From Dendrocalamus latiflorus (lineage: Eukaryota; Streptophyta; Magnoliopsida; Poales; Poaceae), in NCBI GenBank assembly GCA_017311315.1, contig CM029660.1, positions 34,863,007 to 34,927,006 on the forward strand: a DNA stretch of 64,000 nucleotides, read 5' to 3'. Under the pieces are notes generated by a model. It saw only the letters and a list, made by a program, of their open reading frames with translations, made no database searches and was not told the origin of the DNA. This document shows, in pieces, positions 1-11,960 of this stretch. The position numbers were made by a program, and so were the translations under genes. Each line of letters opens with the position of its first letter. The first letter of the stretch is position 1.

Positions 1-998
1 CTCGCAAACAAAAGTACTAACACATTATCAGTACATAAAATTGGGGCTCAATTGTCTTGTCTGTCGATACTGGAGCCTGATCTCTGATGTATTTTCTGTT
101 GTCATGATCTGTATTCTTGCTTATTGTTCGGTTGCATAGAATTTTGCATGTTGTAAGTTCAATTCTGTGCCGTAAGAACTTCATTGTTCAAGTATTGCTC
201 TTGTTACATTTTTTTTCATTTGTTCACTTGTGCAAACTTCAAGTTTTCTATATTGCTACAACAACACTTGACTGTTCCCAGCACCATGCTGACACATAAT
301 TGCACTTGCACACTGAAAGGACTTGATCCTGCAATCCTGTTGATATTTCAACTTCGTTTACTGCTGACTGGTCCATCATGTACGTAATTAATTTTTTTGT
401 GACTAAGTCTAGGTTTCAGTGAGCCTTACTGCACTGTGATATGTTGGCCCTTTTACATCTTCCTGTGGGTCCTTTTACATCTTCCTGTGGGATGAACTGT
501 TGCTGTCCCATCTCTGGCATCATTATCATGGTTGAGGATTTAAACCAACATAGAATTGAATGTGCATTGTCAAACAGCTTTGTGCTGCATATGTATGCAC
601 GTGCAATCCTGCATGACCTATACTTCTAACCTACCACCCATTACACTTGAATATGAAATGGTGACATTTGTACATCTTGTTTTCTTTTGTAATCTAAATT
701 TGGTGATTTACCTATAATACAATGAACTTGTCAAAATTATGAGGATGCCTTTTGAAATCTATGCCTCATCCCTGGTACTGTAGGTATCAACCAGGTAAAT
801 TATGTGCGTGCAGTGTAGGATGTTAGGGCTTCCCCGGGCTTCCCCTCCATGTTTGTGTTGCATAAGAATATTTAATGATACAAATTTGGTTTTCGACTTA
901 CAACAAATATATCTATAGTGTACTGTCTAAAAAAAGTTTAAAAGCCGTCTCCTTATAATTTGATTCTTTAATATGTTTGCTTTTGTATATCTTTGCAG
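1..998 (+). other. Intron of the beta'-COP gene, 5' part outside window
   Basis: AT-rich and without coding similarity to the missing first exon(s) of beta'-COP. It ends in a normal acceptor (tttgcag at 992-998) that joins in frame to the exon at 999. No promoter or 5' exon of the gene is visible here, so the start codon lies upstream of the window. Confidence 0.75.
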
Positions 999-3900
999 AC
1001 TATGGTGAAATCATTTGAAGTTTCAGAACTGCCAGGTATGCAGCGCACTTATGTTCACATGAAAAGAGAACTTGTCCTGGAGGCTGGAATTGAGGTTAAT
1101 GTATATTTGAACTTAATTTCAGTACGGTCGGCAAAATTTGTTTCAAGGAAACAATGGGTTGTAGCTGGTGCAGACGATATGTTCATCCGCGTCTACAACT
1201 ACAATACTATGGACAAAGTTAAAGTTTTTGAGGCTCATACAGATTACATCAGATGTGTTGCAGTCCATCCAACTCTTCCATATGTGCTGTCATCATCTGA
1301 TGACATGTTGATAAAGCTGTGGGACTGGGATAAAGGGTGGATGTGCACTCAAATCTTTGAGGGGCATTCACACTATGTAATGCAGGTTACGTTCAATCCA
1401 AAGGATACTAACACTTTTGCAAGTGCATCTCTCGACCGCACTACAAAGGTCTGTTTCACAATCTCTCGTATGCAGCAAGATGTTACTATTGAGTAATGAT
1501 GTGATCTGGTTCATTAATGCTTCTTAATCTGAAATGGCAGATATGGAGTTTGGGTTCTCCAGATCCGAATTTTACGCTCGATGGACATCAAAAGGGTGTG
1601 AACTGTGTTGACTACTTCACTGGTGGTGATAGGCCCTATTTGATTACTGGTTCGGATGATTCCACTGCAAAGGTCTATTTTTGTACCCCGCTGTAGTATT
1701 TTGAATGTTTAGGTGTTCAGTGCAGTTCTAAGATGGTGCTGTCATGGTAAACCAGGTCTGGGATTACCAAACCAAGAGCTGTGTTCAGACACTTGAAGGC
1801 CATACACATAACATTTCTGCTGTTTGTTTCCATCCTGAGCTTCCTATAATCATTACTGGATCGGAAGATGGGACAGTTCGTATATGGCATTCGACAACTT
1901 ACAGGTTGCTTTCTTTTGTGTATCTACTTGTTGATGTGTACAATATGCTTCCTACAATCATTTACTTGTTTCCTTTTCTATTTGTGTGAAGGTGGGTAGG
2001 TGTGCCTGTAAGGAAAGAACATTTTGACCCTTGAGCCCCAAATGTTATGGAGTATTTGGTTTTTATGCTTGACTTGTGCTCTCAAGTATAAAGTTGAAAA
2101 TTGGATCCAAAAGTTTTCTAAATACTGTTAAGAGGCATTTCACCCAATCTAGCTTTTGTTGGAAGTGTATCATAAGCAGGTTACCCACAGGGTACATTCT
2201 TATGTAGTGCCAAGAGTATAGGAAATCTGCCATCTGCAAGAAGTCTAGATTAAAAAGGTCTCAACAAAAGTTCAAATCAAGATACAAACTGTGAATATCA
2301 AGAGTGTTGGTGCACTTATGTTCTAAAGTCTATCGCACTGCTATTTTGATTAACTTTAGAAAGTTCAATCAGTGATATTGCGAGTATGTGATCATGTAGT
2401 GTATGAAACAAAAAGATAACTGTCAGCATGATAAATCTACTAATCAGAATGCTTACAAATGTTTTTTATTGTAATTTATTCATTCCTTCTTTTATAATCT
2501 GGATAGTTTGTCATACTCTGAGGCAGCACACTACTTATGTTAAGTTTTACAATTTTCACAATGGTAAGATGTTCTTATTTTTGTTTCCTTATTTATTTTG
2601 TAGACTTGAGAACACACTGAACTATGGCCTTGAACGAGTCTGGGCTGTTGGATACATGAAGGGGTCAAGAAGGTAAGTGGAAGATCATTTTGCATTCTGC
2701 TTTCGCCATCCATTATCGAATGGACACTAGCTATTTAAATAATATTTACCAATTTTCTAGAAGTATCATATCATAGTATGTTTCTTCTCTGATTGGCGGA
2801 TATATGTACTTGTGTCATGCTTCATAAATCAATGTGAAATTCTCTTTACAAGTTAGTTTATGTTTGCTTTTAAGTGACCTTCGCCAAATTATTGGTTGAT
2901 TGGATTACCATGTCCTTTTCACACTTCATCAAAACCTAGCTTTGTCAACTGAGGCTATTACTACTGTTCCATGTGTTATGTCCTTTTTCACTTTTTTTTT
3001 CTTGCAATATGTCAATGCTTGTAGCCGTTGAGTTGTTGACATTCTTCACTTATTTGGATAACCAGTAGTTCCTGTTGTTTTTCATTTTTTAGGCCCTGTT
3101 TTGTGCTATTCCACTTTTTCTAATCTTAAATTAATATACCATCTGCTTACCATCTAGGATGGTGATTGGTTATGACGAGGGAACTATAATGATAAAAATG
3201 GGTCGTGAAGTACCAGTAGCAAGTATGGATACCAGTGGGAAAATCATTTGGGCAAAACATAACGAGATACAAACTGTGAATATCAAGAGTGTTGGTGCAG
3301 GCTTGGAGGTCAGTTTGCCTATTCGTAAACAAAATGAATTAATTGAATTGAGAAGCTGGTATGATGGCTTGTTTTGTTTTCTACATCAGGTGACAGATGG
3401 GGAAAGATTGCCCCTGGCTGTAAAGGAGTTAGGAAGCTGTGACCTCTACCCACAGGTATTTTTGGACGCTACAATGCTCTTCATATTTTAACATTCGTGA
3501 GTATTATCATAGCATACCTAAGTGGCTGAACTTTTGCGTAAACAGCAGTCATTCATGTCTGCATCTGCACAGCAGCAGTTATCCGTTTCTGCAGCTTGTG
3601 ATGACTGATGATGATTAAGTTAATAAGCTTTAAGATAGGGTATATGAGCTGTTTACCACAACAGGAGTTATATACCTACCATATTTGCATGAATAAAATC
3701 ATAAAATCTCCAATAAGAATTGTTGATGGGTGCATTAAGAATGCTACAGGCTTTGGTATTTTGTGAATCATAAGCCCAATGATGCACCTTATATACTCTT
3801 GGATCATTTAGCAGAGTGATTCTAGACTCAGATGGCCATAACTTTTGTTTTCTTTTTATTAGGTAACGGTCATTGTTTCTTATATCTTGATTATTTTATC

Positions 3901-6900
3901 TGACTGAGCTATCTTTTTGTTTGGTCAGAGCTTGAAACATAACCCCAATGGTCGATTTGTTGTTGTATGTGGAGATGGTGAATACATAATATATACTGCA
4001 CTTGCTTGGAGGAATAGATCATTTGGATCTGCATTAGAGTTTGTTTGGTCATCAGAAGGAGAGTACGTAACCAGAGAAAGTACATCAAGAATAAAGATTT
4101 TCAATAAATCATTCCAGGTGTGTGGTCTACATTGTTTTGTGGTCGTTTCATTATGAATTTGCTATGTAAGATCCAAGTGTCACATTTCTTCTATGACCAC
4201 CTTAGAGGATGCAACCTCTGGTTTAGTTCATCTTCACCTGTTTATCATGTTGCCTTTCACCCTGCAATATTCAATTGACTCTTCTAGGCTTCTTTTAGTT
4301 CATTATTTTTGCTTTAATCAATGAATGTTTCTAGTTAACACTAATGTTAATTCAGCTAAAAGTTATACGCCATGCACTTTGATTTCTGCTATTACTTCTG
4401 GTCATATTTCATCATATTTGGTGAAGGAAATTACAGACCATTATAGGTTGGCATTTTATTATCCCTTATCTTCTGACATTCTTCGTCCCAAGGGAATGCT
4501 TCGCCTATGTTTAGCCTAGGCATAGCACCGATATAGAAATCTTAGAAGCGTATGTTGAGTTACTATGTGATCTGGATTCTGGGCACCTTTTCCAACTAAT
4601 TTTGGTAAATGTGCTTATGTGCATGCTATTCTATTGGCACTTTTCAAAATAAAAAATGTGTTCGGACTTGAATGATCTGATTTACAGGAGAAGAAATCCA
4701 TTCGCCCTACATTTTCAGCAGAGCGTATTTTTGGTGGGGTATTGTTGGCAATGTGTTCCAGTGACTTCATTTGCTTTTATGACTGGATTGATTGTAGACT
4801 AATACGCCGAATTGATGTGAATGTCAAGGTGAGTTCAATATTTTTGGACAGAAATTATGGATATATGGAGTTCATATATAAATAACCTGTTTTGGTTGTG
4901 TATTTGTAGAACCTCTACTGGGCTGATAGTGGTGACCTAGTTGCAATAGCAAGTGATACATCATTCTACATCCTAAAGTACAATGTAAGTTATTGTGTTC
5001 TCTAAATGTTCATTTATCTTCTCATTTTTCCTTCTCTGCTCTTTGAATTTATTATCAGATGAAACCCTTAAAAAACATTACATGAAATCTTGTTTATGAT
5101 TTATGTTCCTGCAGAGAGATGTTGTTGCTTCTTATCTAGAAGGTGGAAAGTCTGTGGACGAGGAAGGCATTGAAGATGCTTTTGAGCTGCTTCATGAGGT
5201 GAACGAGCGAGTGCGGACAGGGATTTGGGTTGGAGACTGTTTTATTTATAACAACTCATCGTGGCGCCTAAATTATTGCGTTGGTGGTGAGGTAAAGATC
5301 GGGTGCTCCACACAAGCATTTTTTTAACATTCTCTATATGGGTCTTTTGTGTCATACAACTTTTTTTTAACATGGTTATAAGCTTTATATTTACAGGTCA
5401 CCACAATGTATCACTTGGATCGCCCTATGTATTTGTTGGGATATCTTGCGAATCAAAGTCGAGTTTATCTTATTGACAAGGAGTTTAAGTGCGTTTGCTT
5501 TAATACATTGCTTCCTTGTGTAGCATCTTTGTTGATTTTTGCAACTAATACGTTGGCTCATTGCAGTGTCATGGGGTACACATTACTTCTCAGTTTGATT
5601 GAGTACAAGACACTTGTGATGCGTGGAGATTTGGAACGCGCAAATGAGATTTTACCATCCATACCGAAGGCGCAATATAATAGGTTAGTGGCTGTATTTG
5701 ATCCACAAAAGATAAGTTCTTTTAATGATTCCTATTTTTGGTTGCTCTGGTTTGTGAATAAATTGTTGTGCTTTTGTTCCAAACAATAACAAAGCAAGAT
5801 GAAAATTTGAAAATACATTTATATGCTAAATTATACTGCCATTCAACACTATTTATGATATCTGTGTTATCACGTAACTGTGTTGTCTGTTAAGCGTATT
5901 TGTGGTATTTTCTAGTTTATAGGGTTTGGTTTTATGTGTCCTATGTACTCTATATATAGCCCTTTGGGCTGAGATCAATACAACTAACCTTTATACGTTC
6001 ATCCTTCCATGCATCTAACATGGTATCAGAGCAAAGGTTAGGGTTTACCGTAGCCACCGCCGCTGCCTCCTAGTCTTTGCTCGTCTTCCGCATCTGCTGC
6101 CCCCAGGAGGAGCAATCTCCCGCGCCGTCGTCAGGCGCTCTCCGCGGCCTATCTAGCCATATTCGCTCGCAGGGGACGCGGCGTCAATCTCTTCCCGCCG
6201 GTTCTCTTCAATGGCTTCTGGGCCGCCACCTCGCAGATCCAGCCGCCGGTGGCGCATATCAGGCTTGGATCCTTTTTGGGCCGTCGCTGCCTCTCCCGGA
6301 TCCTCTTTGAGCCACCGCTGCCTCTCCTGGATCCTCTTCGGGCCATCGTCGCCTCTCTCTCAGCCTGGATCCAGACGCCGGCTGGACTCTTTGCCCGCCG
6401 CCACCACCAAGCTCGCGTTGCTCCTCCATCTGTACCCGGATCCCGGCGGATCCCCCTGAGGTCACCGCTACTCTCTCCTGTGGCCGCTGTCTCCTCTATC
6501 GCTGGCGCCTTGATCCGTTCCCAACTGTCGATTTGGACTTCACTGCTGGCGCCGACGTCGGTCACCACTCGTGGTTGCCGTCTCCGATTGGCCGCCGGCT
6601 GTCGCTCGCCGCTGGTCGGCTGACACCGGCCTAGCTCAGCCCCGGCTAGCTCGTCCTCTCCACTCGGCCTTCGCGTGGGAGAGACGAAGGTGAAGAAGAG
6701 CCTCGGGAGGGGAGAGAGAGGAGAAAAGAAAGAGGGGTCGCTATTTTCTGATGAGTCATTGTTTTCTGATGAGGATGTCGTGGTCATCACACAGTGCACG
6801 TCGCTCTTCACACCTACCTCCGAGCGCAAGCTACTGATGGAGGTTTTGTTGAAGTGGCTTAGCCCTGCTATGGTAGTTTTGGTTATAGCTTACTACTCTA

Positions 6901-9720
6901 TGTGTAGTCTTTAAGTCTTTTTCTTCTGAGTCTTCTGTTGCGTTCATCCAAGTCCATAGCTTATATCTTTCAGTTCGTCTAAGTCGTTGCGAATCCACAA
7001 ATTTATTGTCAGTCATAGAAGTATAGGAATTTCCTTTTGCATGACGGCAGCCGTCGCTCTTCTCTCTAAGCTGCGTGCAGATTGTAGAAGTTATGATGCT
7101 ACTGCTTCTCTCTGAGCCGTTGCGCTCTTCTATATTGCGCTTCGTGTGCACTGCGCCGCTACCATTTTGGGTTTCGATCTGCGGCGCCATGTTTCTATCT
7201 ATTCCTCTTCAACTCGACATATTTTCCAAGAGTTGTACGCTACAACGACGTTATCAAGACTACGGATTTGTGGTATTTTAGTGTCAACCCTTTCAAATGC
7301 AATGTTATTACATGCACTTTGCATTTGAGGGGGTGTTAAGAGTATTTGTGATATTTTCTAGTTTTTAGAGTTCAGTATTATGTGTCCTATGTACTCTATG
7401 TATAGCCCTTTGGGTTGAGATCAATACAACTAACTTTTATGCGTTCATCTTTTCATGCATCTAACATTGTCGTACATCTCAGTACCACATCTAAAATAGA
7501 CTCAGCTGGTAGATTATTGACATATAAGTCTGTTTTTGAATTTCCATACCAACCTTTTCCTAGTGTATCTTCGTATGTTCCGTTACTAATGGAAGTGTCT
7601 AATAGCAAAATCAAACAATTTAGTTTCCTTCCTCTGTTGGTGTATTTTGTCCCAACTTTGTTTCAAGTCTGTTCTATTCTAACCTTAATTCTGGTTCCTC
7701 TTTTTTTCTTATGGCAGTGTCGCTCATTTCTTGGAGTCTAGAGGAATGTTGGAGGAGGCTCTTGAGATAGCCACTGATGCTGATTACAAATTTGACCTAG
7801 CTGTGCAGCTTAGAAAATTGGATGTTGCCAAGGTAAAGAACATATTGTCACATATTAGAGCATATGCTTGAAGGCATTCTATGCTGCAAAATTATTGGCT
7901 AAATGTCATATAGTACCAAATCTCTTGTCATTTATGGTGCAGGCTATCGCCGTAGAAGCACAGAGTGAATCTAAGTGGAAGCAGTTGGGTGAACTCGCCG
8001 TGTCCACAGGCAAGGTTGGTTCTTAAACCTTATGAAAAGGTTGCTGGTATCTAACATGTAAATGATTGTTGACAAGGGTTAAGCTTTCAAGGATAATATC
8101 ATAGAATGCTACTGTTGAAGTGTGAGATTTGTCTTTCTAGTGATCAAATAGTTTTGAATTGAATCTTTTTATCTGTTCAAAACTTGGAATAAAAATTAAA
8201 CCAAACATGCTTTTGAAAATGAGCTTTGAGACTGTATCCTTCCACAATTTTCCTGCCAAATCTCGCCATGGAAACATGGAAATGGTTAATGGTCAATATT
8301 GCAACCATTCGATGGCAAATAATGTAAATCAACAATCAACTTATTCATTTTATAAACTTACATTTGTATTAGCTCGCGCATGATAGCTCAGTGCTCTTGA
8401 GTATGCATGCTAGCTTAGTGTTCTAAGTATTGCACAACTTCTGCATTACAGCTCGAGATGGCAGAAGAGTGCCTTCTGCAAGGGAAGGATTTAAGTGGCT
8501 TGTTGCTACTATACTCATCTCTTGGAGATGCAGATGGAATCGAAAAGCTTGCTTCTCTAGCAAAAGAGCACGGGAAAAACAATGTTGCTTTCCTCTGCCT
8601 CTTTATGCTTAGTAAATTGGAAGATTGCATACAGTTGCTCGTACACAGGTGAATTTTGTTTTTGCTGTGGTGAACTTCTTGTTGTAATGGACTTCCTTTT
8701 TAAAGCTAAACTACATATTGTGTATTCTGCAGTAATCGTATACCTGAAGCTGCATTAATGGCACGTTCTTATCTTCCCAGCAAAGTTTCAGAGATAGTAG
8801 CAGTATGGAGAAATGACCTCAGCAAAGTAATTTCTTAATCTTCTGCTATTAACCTCTTTCTGAAAAGGGTGTCCCCATTAAAAAAGCGAGAGACCATCGT
8901 ATTCTATTATTGTTCTTGGCTTATTCCATGATTTTGTTCCTTTGCAGGTTAACCCAAAAGCTGCAGAGTCTCTGGCAGATCCTTCCGAGTATCCAAATTT
9001 ATTTGAAGACTGGCAGATTGCACTTACCGTAGAAAAGAATATTGCTTCCCAGAGGTAAAAAATACCACAGAAACTGCTCTCTTTTTTCTTGTACAATGTA
9101 ATGACGTCAATTTGTTGGATTTTATTGCATTGACAGTATTTTAAAAAAAAATCCTGACCACCTCATAGTTTTGAAGTAAATAAACCTCTTGCGATAATAA
9201 GGCTTGTATGTGCAGGGGCCACTATCCATCTGCTGATGAGTACTTGAGGCATGCTGAAAAGTCAGACATGACTCTTGTGGAAGCTTTCAAAAGGGTGCAG
9301 GTCATTGAAGATGAGGAACCAGTAGATGCACTGGATGAAAATGGAGAGCCTGATGAGAAGGTATTGCGTGTGTGCGTGCGCCTCCTCATTTCCATGTTCA
9401 ACTTATATGCTATGGTGTTTAAAAAACTTATGATATCTATACTAATCAATGTTTACATTAGCAATATTTCCTTGGGTATTAATCACAATGCCATTGTTTC
9501 ATCAATATTTTCTCCTTGATTGATGATATAATACTTTTTTATTAATTTCTGAAAAATAATAAAATACAATTCCTCTTAGATATTGGAAGAGAATAAAGTG
9601 GAGAACATGGATGAAGCTGTCCAAGTTGATGCTGATGAACCCGAAGTGACTGTTCTTGTAAATGGGAATGAGGGTGAGGAGCAGTGGGGTACGAACAATG
9701 AAGGAACTTCGTCAGCCTAA
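999..9720 (+). CDS. COPB2: Coatomer subunit beta' (beta'-COP), 3' 20 coding exons; 5' end outside window
   Basis: Subunit of the COPI coat that takes dilysine-tagged cargo from Golgi to ER. Exons read by GT..AG junctions and frame: 999-1035, 1123-1448, 1541-1672, 1756-1904, 2604-2672, 3158-3308, 3390-3455, 3929-4117, 4688-4828, 4910-4984, 5115-5291, 5397-5488, 5567-5683, 7718-7832, 7943-8014, 8452-8648, 8733-8826, 8948-9054, 9216-9360, 9580-9720. They sum to 2,592 nt, an unbroken 863 residues plus TAA. By family comparison about 47 N-terminal residues are missing, giving about 910, the usual plant length. N-terminal WD40 blades show [16 protein letters not shown] and VRIWHSTT; a second propeller and alpha-solenoid follow; the tail is acidic ([18 protein letters not shown]). 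No frameshift or stop was seen. A T-rich tract ending in cttgcag near 10,165 could be a 3'-UTR splice acceptor. Positions 1-998 are intron. Confidence 0.95.
2281..2314 (+). repeat. Exact 34-nt copy of a beta'-COP exon inside an upstream intron
   Basis: These 34 bases in the intron 1905-2603 are identical to 3266-3299, inside the coding exon 3158-3308 of the same gene. The flanks on both sides do not match. The intron copy has no splice site of its own, so it is probably templated filler DNA and not an alternative exon. Confidence 0.8.
5888..7466 (+). mobile_element. Complete small non-autonomous LTR retrotransposon in a beta'-COP intron
   Basis: Two 133-bp LTRs at 5888-6020 and 7334-7466 both begin TGTTAAG and end CTAACA, and are clearly similar throughout. 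The 5' LTR is followed at once by a primer-binding site tggtatcagagc (6021-6032), complementary to the initiator Met tRNA 3' end. A purine tract (gaggggg) precedes the 3' LTR. Perfect 5-bp target duplications TTGTC flank the element (5883-5887 and 7467-7471). The 1.3-kb internal region is GC-rich with short open frames only; no gag, protease, integrase or reverse transcriptase is recognisable, so it must be mobilised in trans. It lies in the intron 5684-7717 in the sense orientation. Size and structure suit a TRIM-like or truncated Copia-type element. Confidence 0.92.
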
Positions 9721-10660
9721 AAGAACTGTTTGGCAAATGTAAAAGCCCAAATTTTGTCTATGGTGATTCACTGGCTTTGCCCCCACAGTTATAACCCTCC
9801 TAGTGCTCCAAATTTTTGAAAGCAAATCCAATTATCTTAATATACACCGTTGCCAGTTAATTAGGATATTAAAATACGTACAATATTACTAGCTTGTCAA
9901 TTCTTTTTTATCTTTTTCCTCACTTTATTAAGGGGTGTGATGTTTTATATGCTCCTATTTATTGCAAAAAGCTGATTTAATTTTGTGGAAAATAATGCTA
10001 TTTGGTGCTGAGGATATAAGGATGTGTGTCCATTTAAGTTCCCAATTCCAGCAAGGAGTTTATGTTCTTAGTAGATATAAGGATGTGTGTCCATGTAAGT
10101 TCTTAATTCCGAGTTTATTGTTCTTTGTATTCGCCCGAATTTACTCTTTTCTTTTCTTCTTGCAGTGTTAACATGAGTAGGGACCGAGGAGGGAACCACA
10201 GCTCGATGGCTGCACCTATTTTTTTTTTCTGAGGGTATCAAATGCAATCCCAATTTTGTTTGGGAGCACTGGACTTGGTTGATGCATAGTGCCATTTGAG
10301 CCACACATTGCTTTTTGGTCAAATCCCTCCGATGAAATCCAAACTAGACACATGGAAGAGTGCTATTCTATGGTATCAATCCTGGCAGGCTACTTTGCAG
10401 GAAAAAAAAGGCAATTCTTTCGTTGTGGCATTTTCATACCCAAATTTTCATGTCCTGAAGTCAATGGGTTGGGTGCAGAGTTGGCTGCAATGAAGAACTT
10501 TTGAGTGATTGTTGTGTAGCATATGCCATATTACGATGGCCATAACACCTTTTAGGATATCACAATTTTCCTTGGTTATTCACTGTAATTTTATGGTATT
10601 CAATAAGGTTACATGTATATGATTTGGCGCACAAAGCTTGCCCATGTATTATTTCAGGAA
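9721..10660 (+). other. Probable 3'-UTR and downstream region of beta'-COP
   Basis: AT-rich DNA after the TAA. A tandem near-duplicate (ataaggatgtgtgtccat) occurs near 10,014 and 10,077. A strong acceptor-like tract ends at about 10,165, and an AATAAG-like signal lies near 10,600. No further reading frame with recognisable similarity. Where the transcript ends cannot be fixed from sequence alone. Confidence 0.5.
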
Positions 10661-10788
10661 TAAGTCTATTTTATCCCCTCTCTTCCCTTCTTAACTCCAA
10701 ATCAGGTATTTCATGTCCTCGAACTCTCAAAACTGGGCAAAATACCTCCTCACCCCCCGCGTGCGAAAACCACCATAGTTTTGGCTAG

Positions 10789-11190
10789 GAATGGCAATGG
10801 GACCTCGGCATCAGGTAACTATAGGGAATTCTCCTATTAGAAAATGGGTATGAGGGAGACTTTTTTTTTTGTCTCCGTTAGATTATATGGGGATAGACGG
10901 GAATGCCCCTTCTATCCTTGTTATTTTTTGATATATACTCATATACACGTAGATTAATATTTCTGTATGTCTAAAATGTAGGTATTTTATTTCGAACCTA
11001 ATATATTTTGGTATAATATGCGGTATATAATTCATCTAATATTATTCTGCTGTCTTATGTATCAATAAATTTACTTATTTCTACACAACTATACGATAAA
11101 TATATAAAATTATCTTTAATGTTATTGAAATTTAGGTTCCTGATGTGCCTTGTGCTCCGTCAAAATCCCTATAGGGATAGGGATGAGAGG
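10789..11190. mobile_element. Degenerate hAT-like AT-rich remnant
   Basis: Begins taggaatggcaatggg, a terminus style common in rice hAT derivatives (tagggatggcaa...), and continues into AT-rich DNA ending near a repeated tatagggatagggatgag block. No matching inverted terminus or target duplication could be found, so the limits are approximate. Confidence 0.3.
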
Positions 11191-11211
11191 AAAATAGCCA
11201 CTGATAGCTAA

Positions 11212-11960
11212 TCTTTACTATTATAAAAATGTGAGTTAGTGGTCATCAGTTCGTTCTCCCTCCTCTCTTCTCAGTCGGCTAGATCCGTATGTAGGTAGTT
11301 CCTTCGCTCCTCATAGAAAAGGTCAGGCCAACGCGTGGGCCGCATTTCTCTTCTCTTCCTCTGCATCCTTTGCCTCCCGCAATCACTCCACCTCCCGCAA
11401 CCGCCACCTCCTTCTCTTCCCCGAACCCTTGTGCCGTGCCTTTTCCTCCTCAGTGCCGCCACCAATTCTTTCCCCATGCGGCAGTGTCTTGTCGTAGTCC
11501 CCCGACTTCCCCAGCAGCATCACATCCTCTCGTCGCCGCCTCCCCAGTGCATTTGCCCGCCGCCGCCTCCTCCCCACCTCCACCTCCCGCAACTGCCGCC
11601 TCCTTCTCCCCCGAACCCTCGTGTCGCTCCTCCTCCTTGATGCCGCAACCAATTCCTTCTCCGCGAGGCAGCATCTGGCCGCAGTCTCCCAACTTTCCCC
11701 AGGGCGCCGCCACCAATTCCATCTCCCTTCGCCCCTCCAACCAGCGGCATGACGCTCGGCGACAGTGGCCAATGGATCGGAGAGAATAGCGCTCGGACAG
11801 TGGCCGGTGGATCAAAGAGAAGGGCACTCAGCGATGGCGATGGCTTTCTCTTATTACACTTGCCCACCGAGCTCTCCCTCGCCGCCGCCTAGCGATGGCG
11901 GTGGATTGAGCATCTACTTGAACTTGTGTATTCGTTGCACGTGGTGAGAGTCAAGCGAGA
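11212..11960 (+). mobile_element. Helitron-type 5' terminus followed by GC-rich tandem-duplicated segment
   Basis: The start TCTTTACTATTATAAAAA and the following ttagtggtcatcagttcg closely parallel the start of the element at 33169, and the preceding base is A as expected for Helitrons. Downstream, a CT/CCG-rich block is duplicated with a period of about 192 bp (11389 and 11581). Overlapping open frames in all phases reflect composition, not coding. The 3' end of this element was not found. Confidence 0.4.

Noticed and set aside
6149..6829. 226-codon minus-strand frame inside the small LTR element
   Set aside because: GC-rich antisense shadow in the internal region; no retrotransposon or host domain.
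11271..11867. Pro-rich and Gly/Arg-rich frames on both strands
   Set aside because: Composition artefact of a duplicated GC-rich block; no start context, splice sites or family motif.
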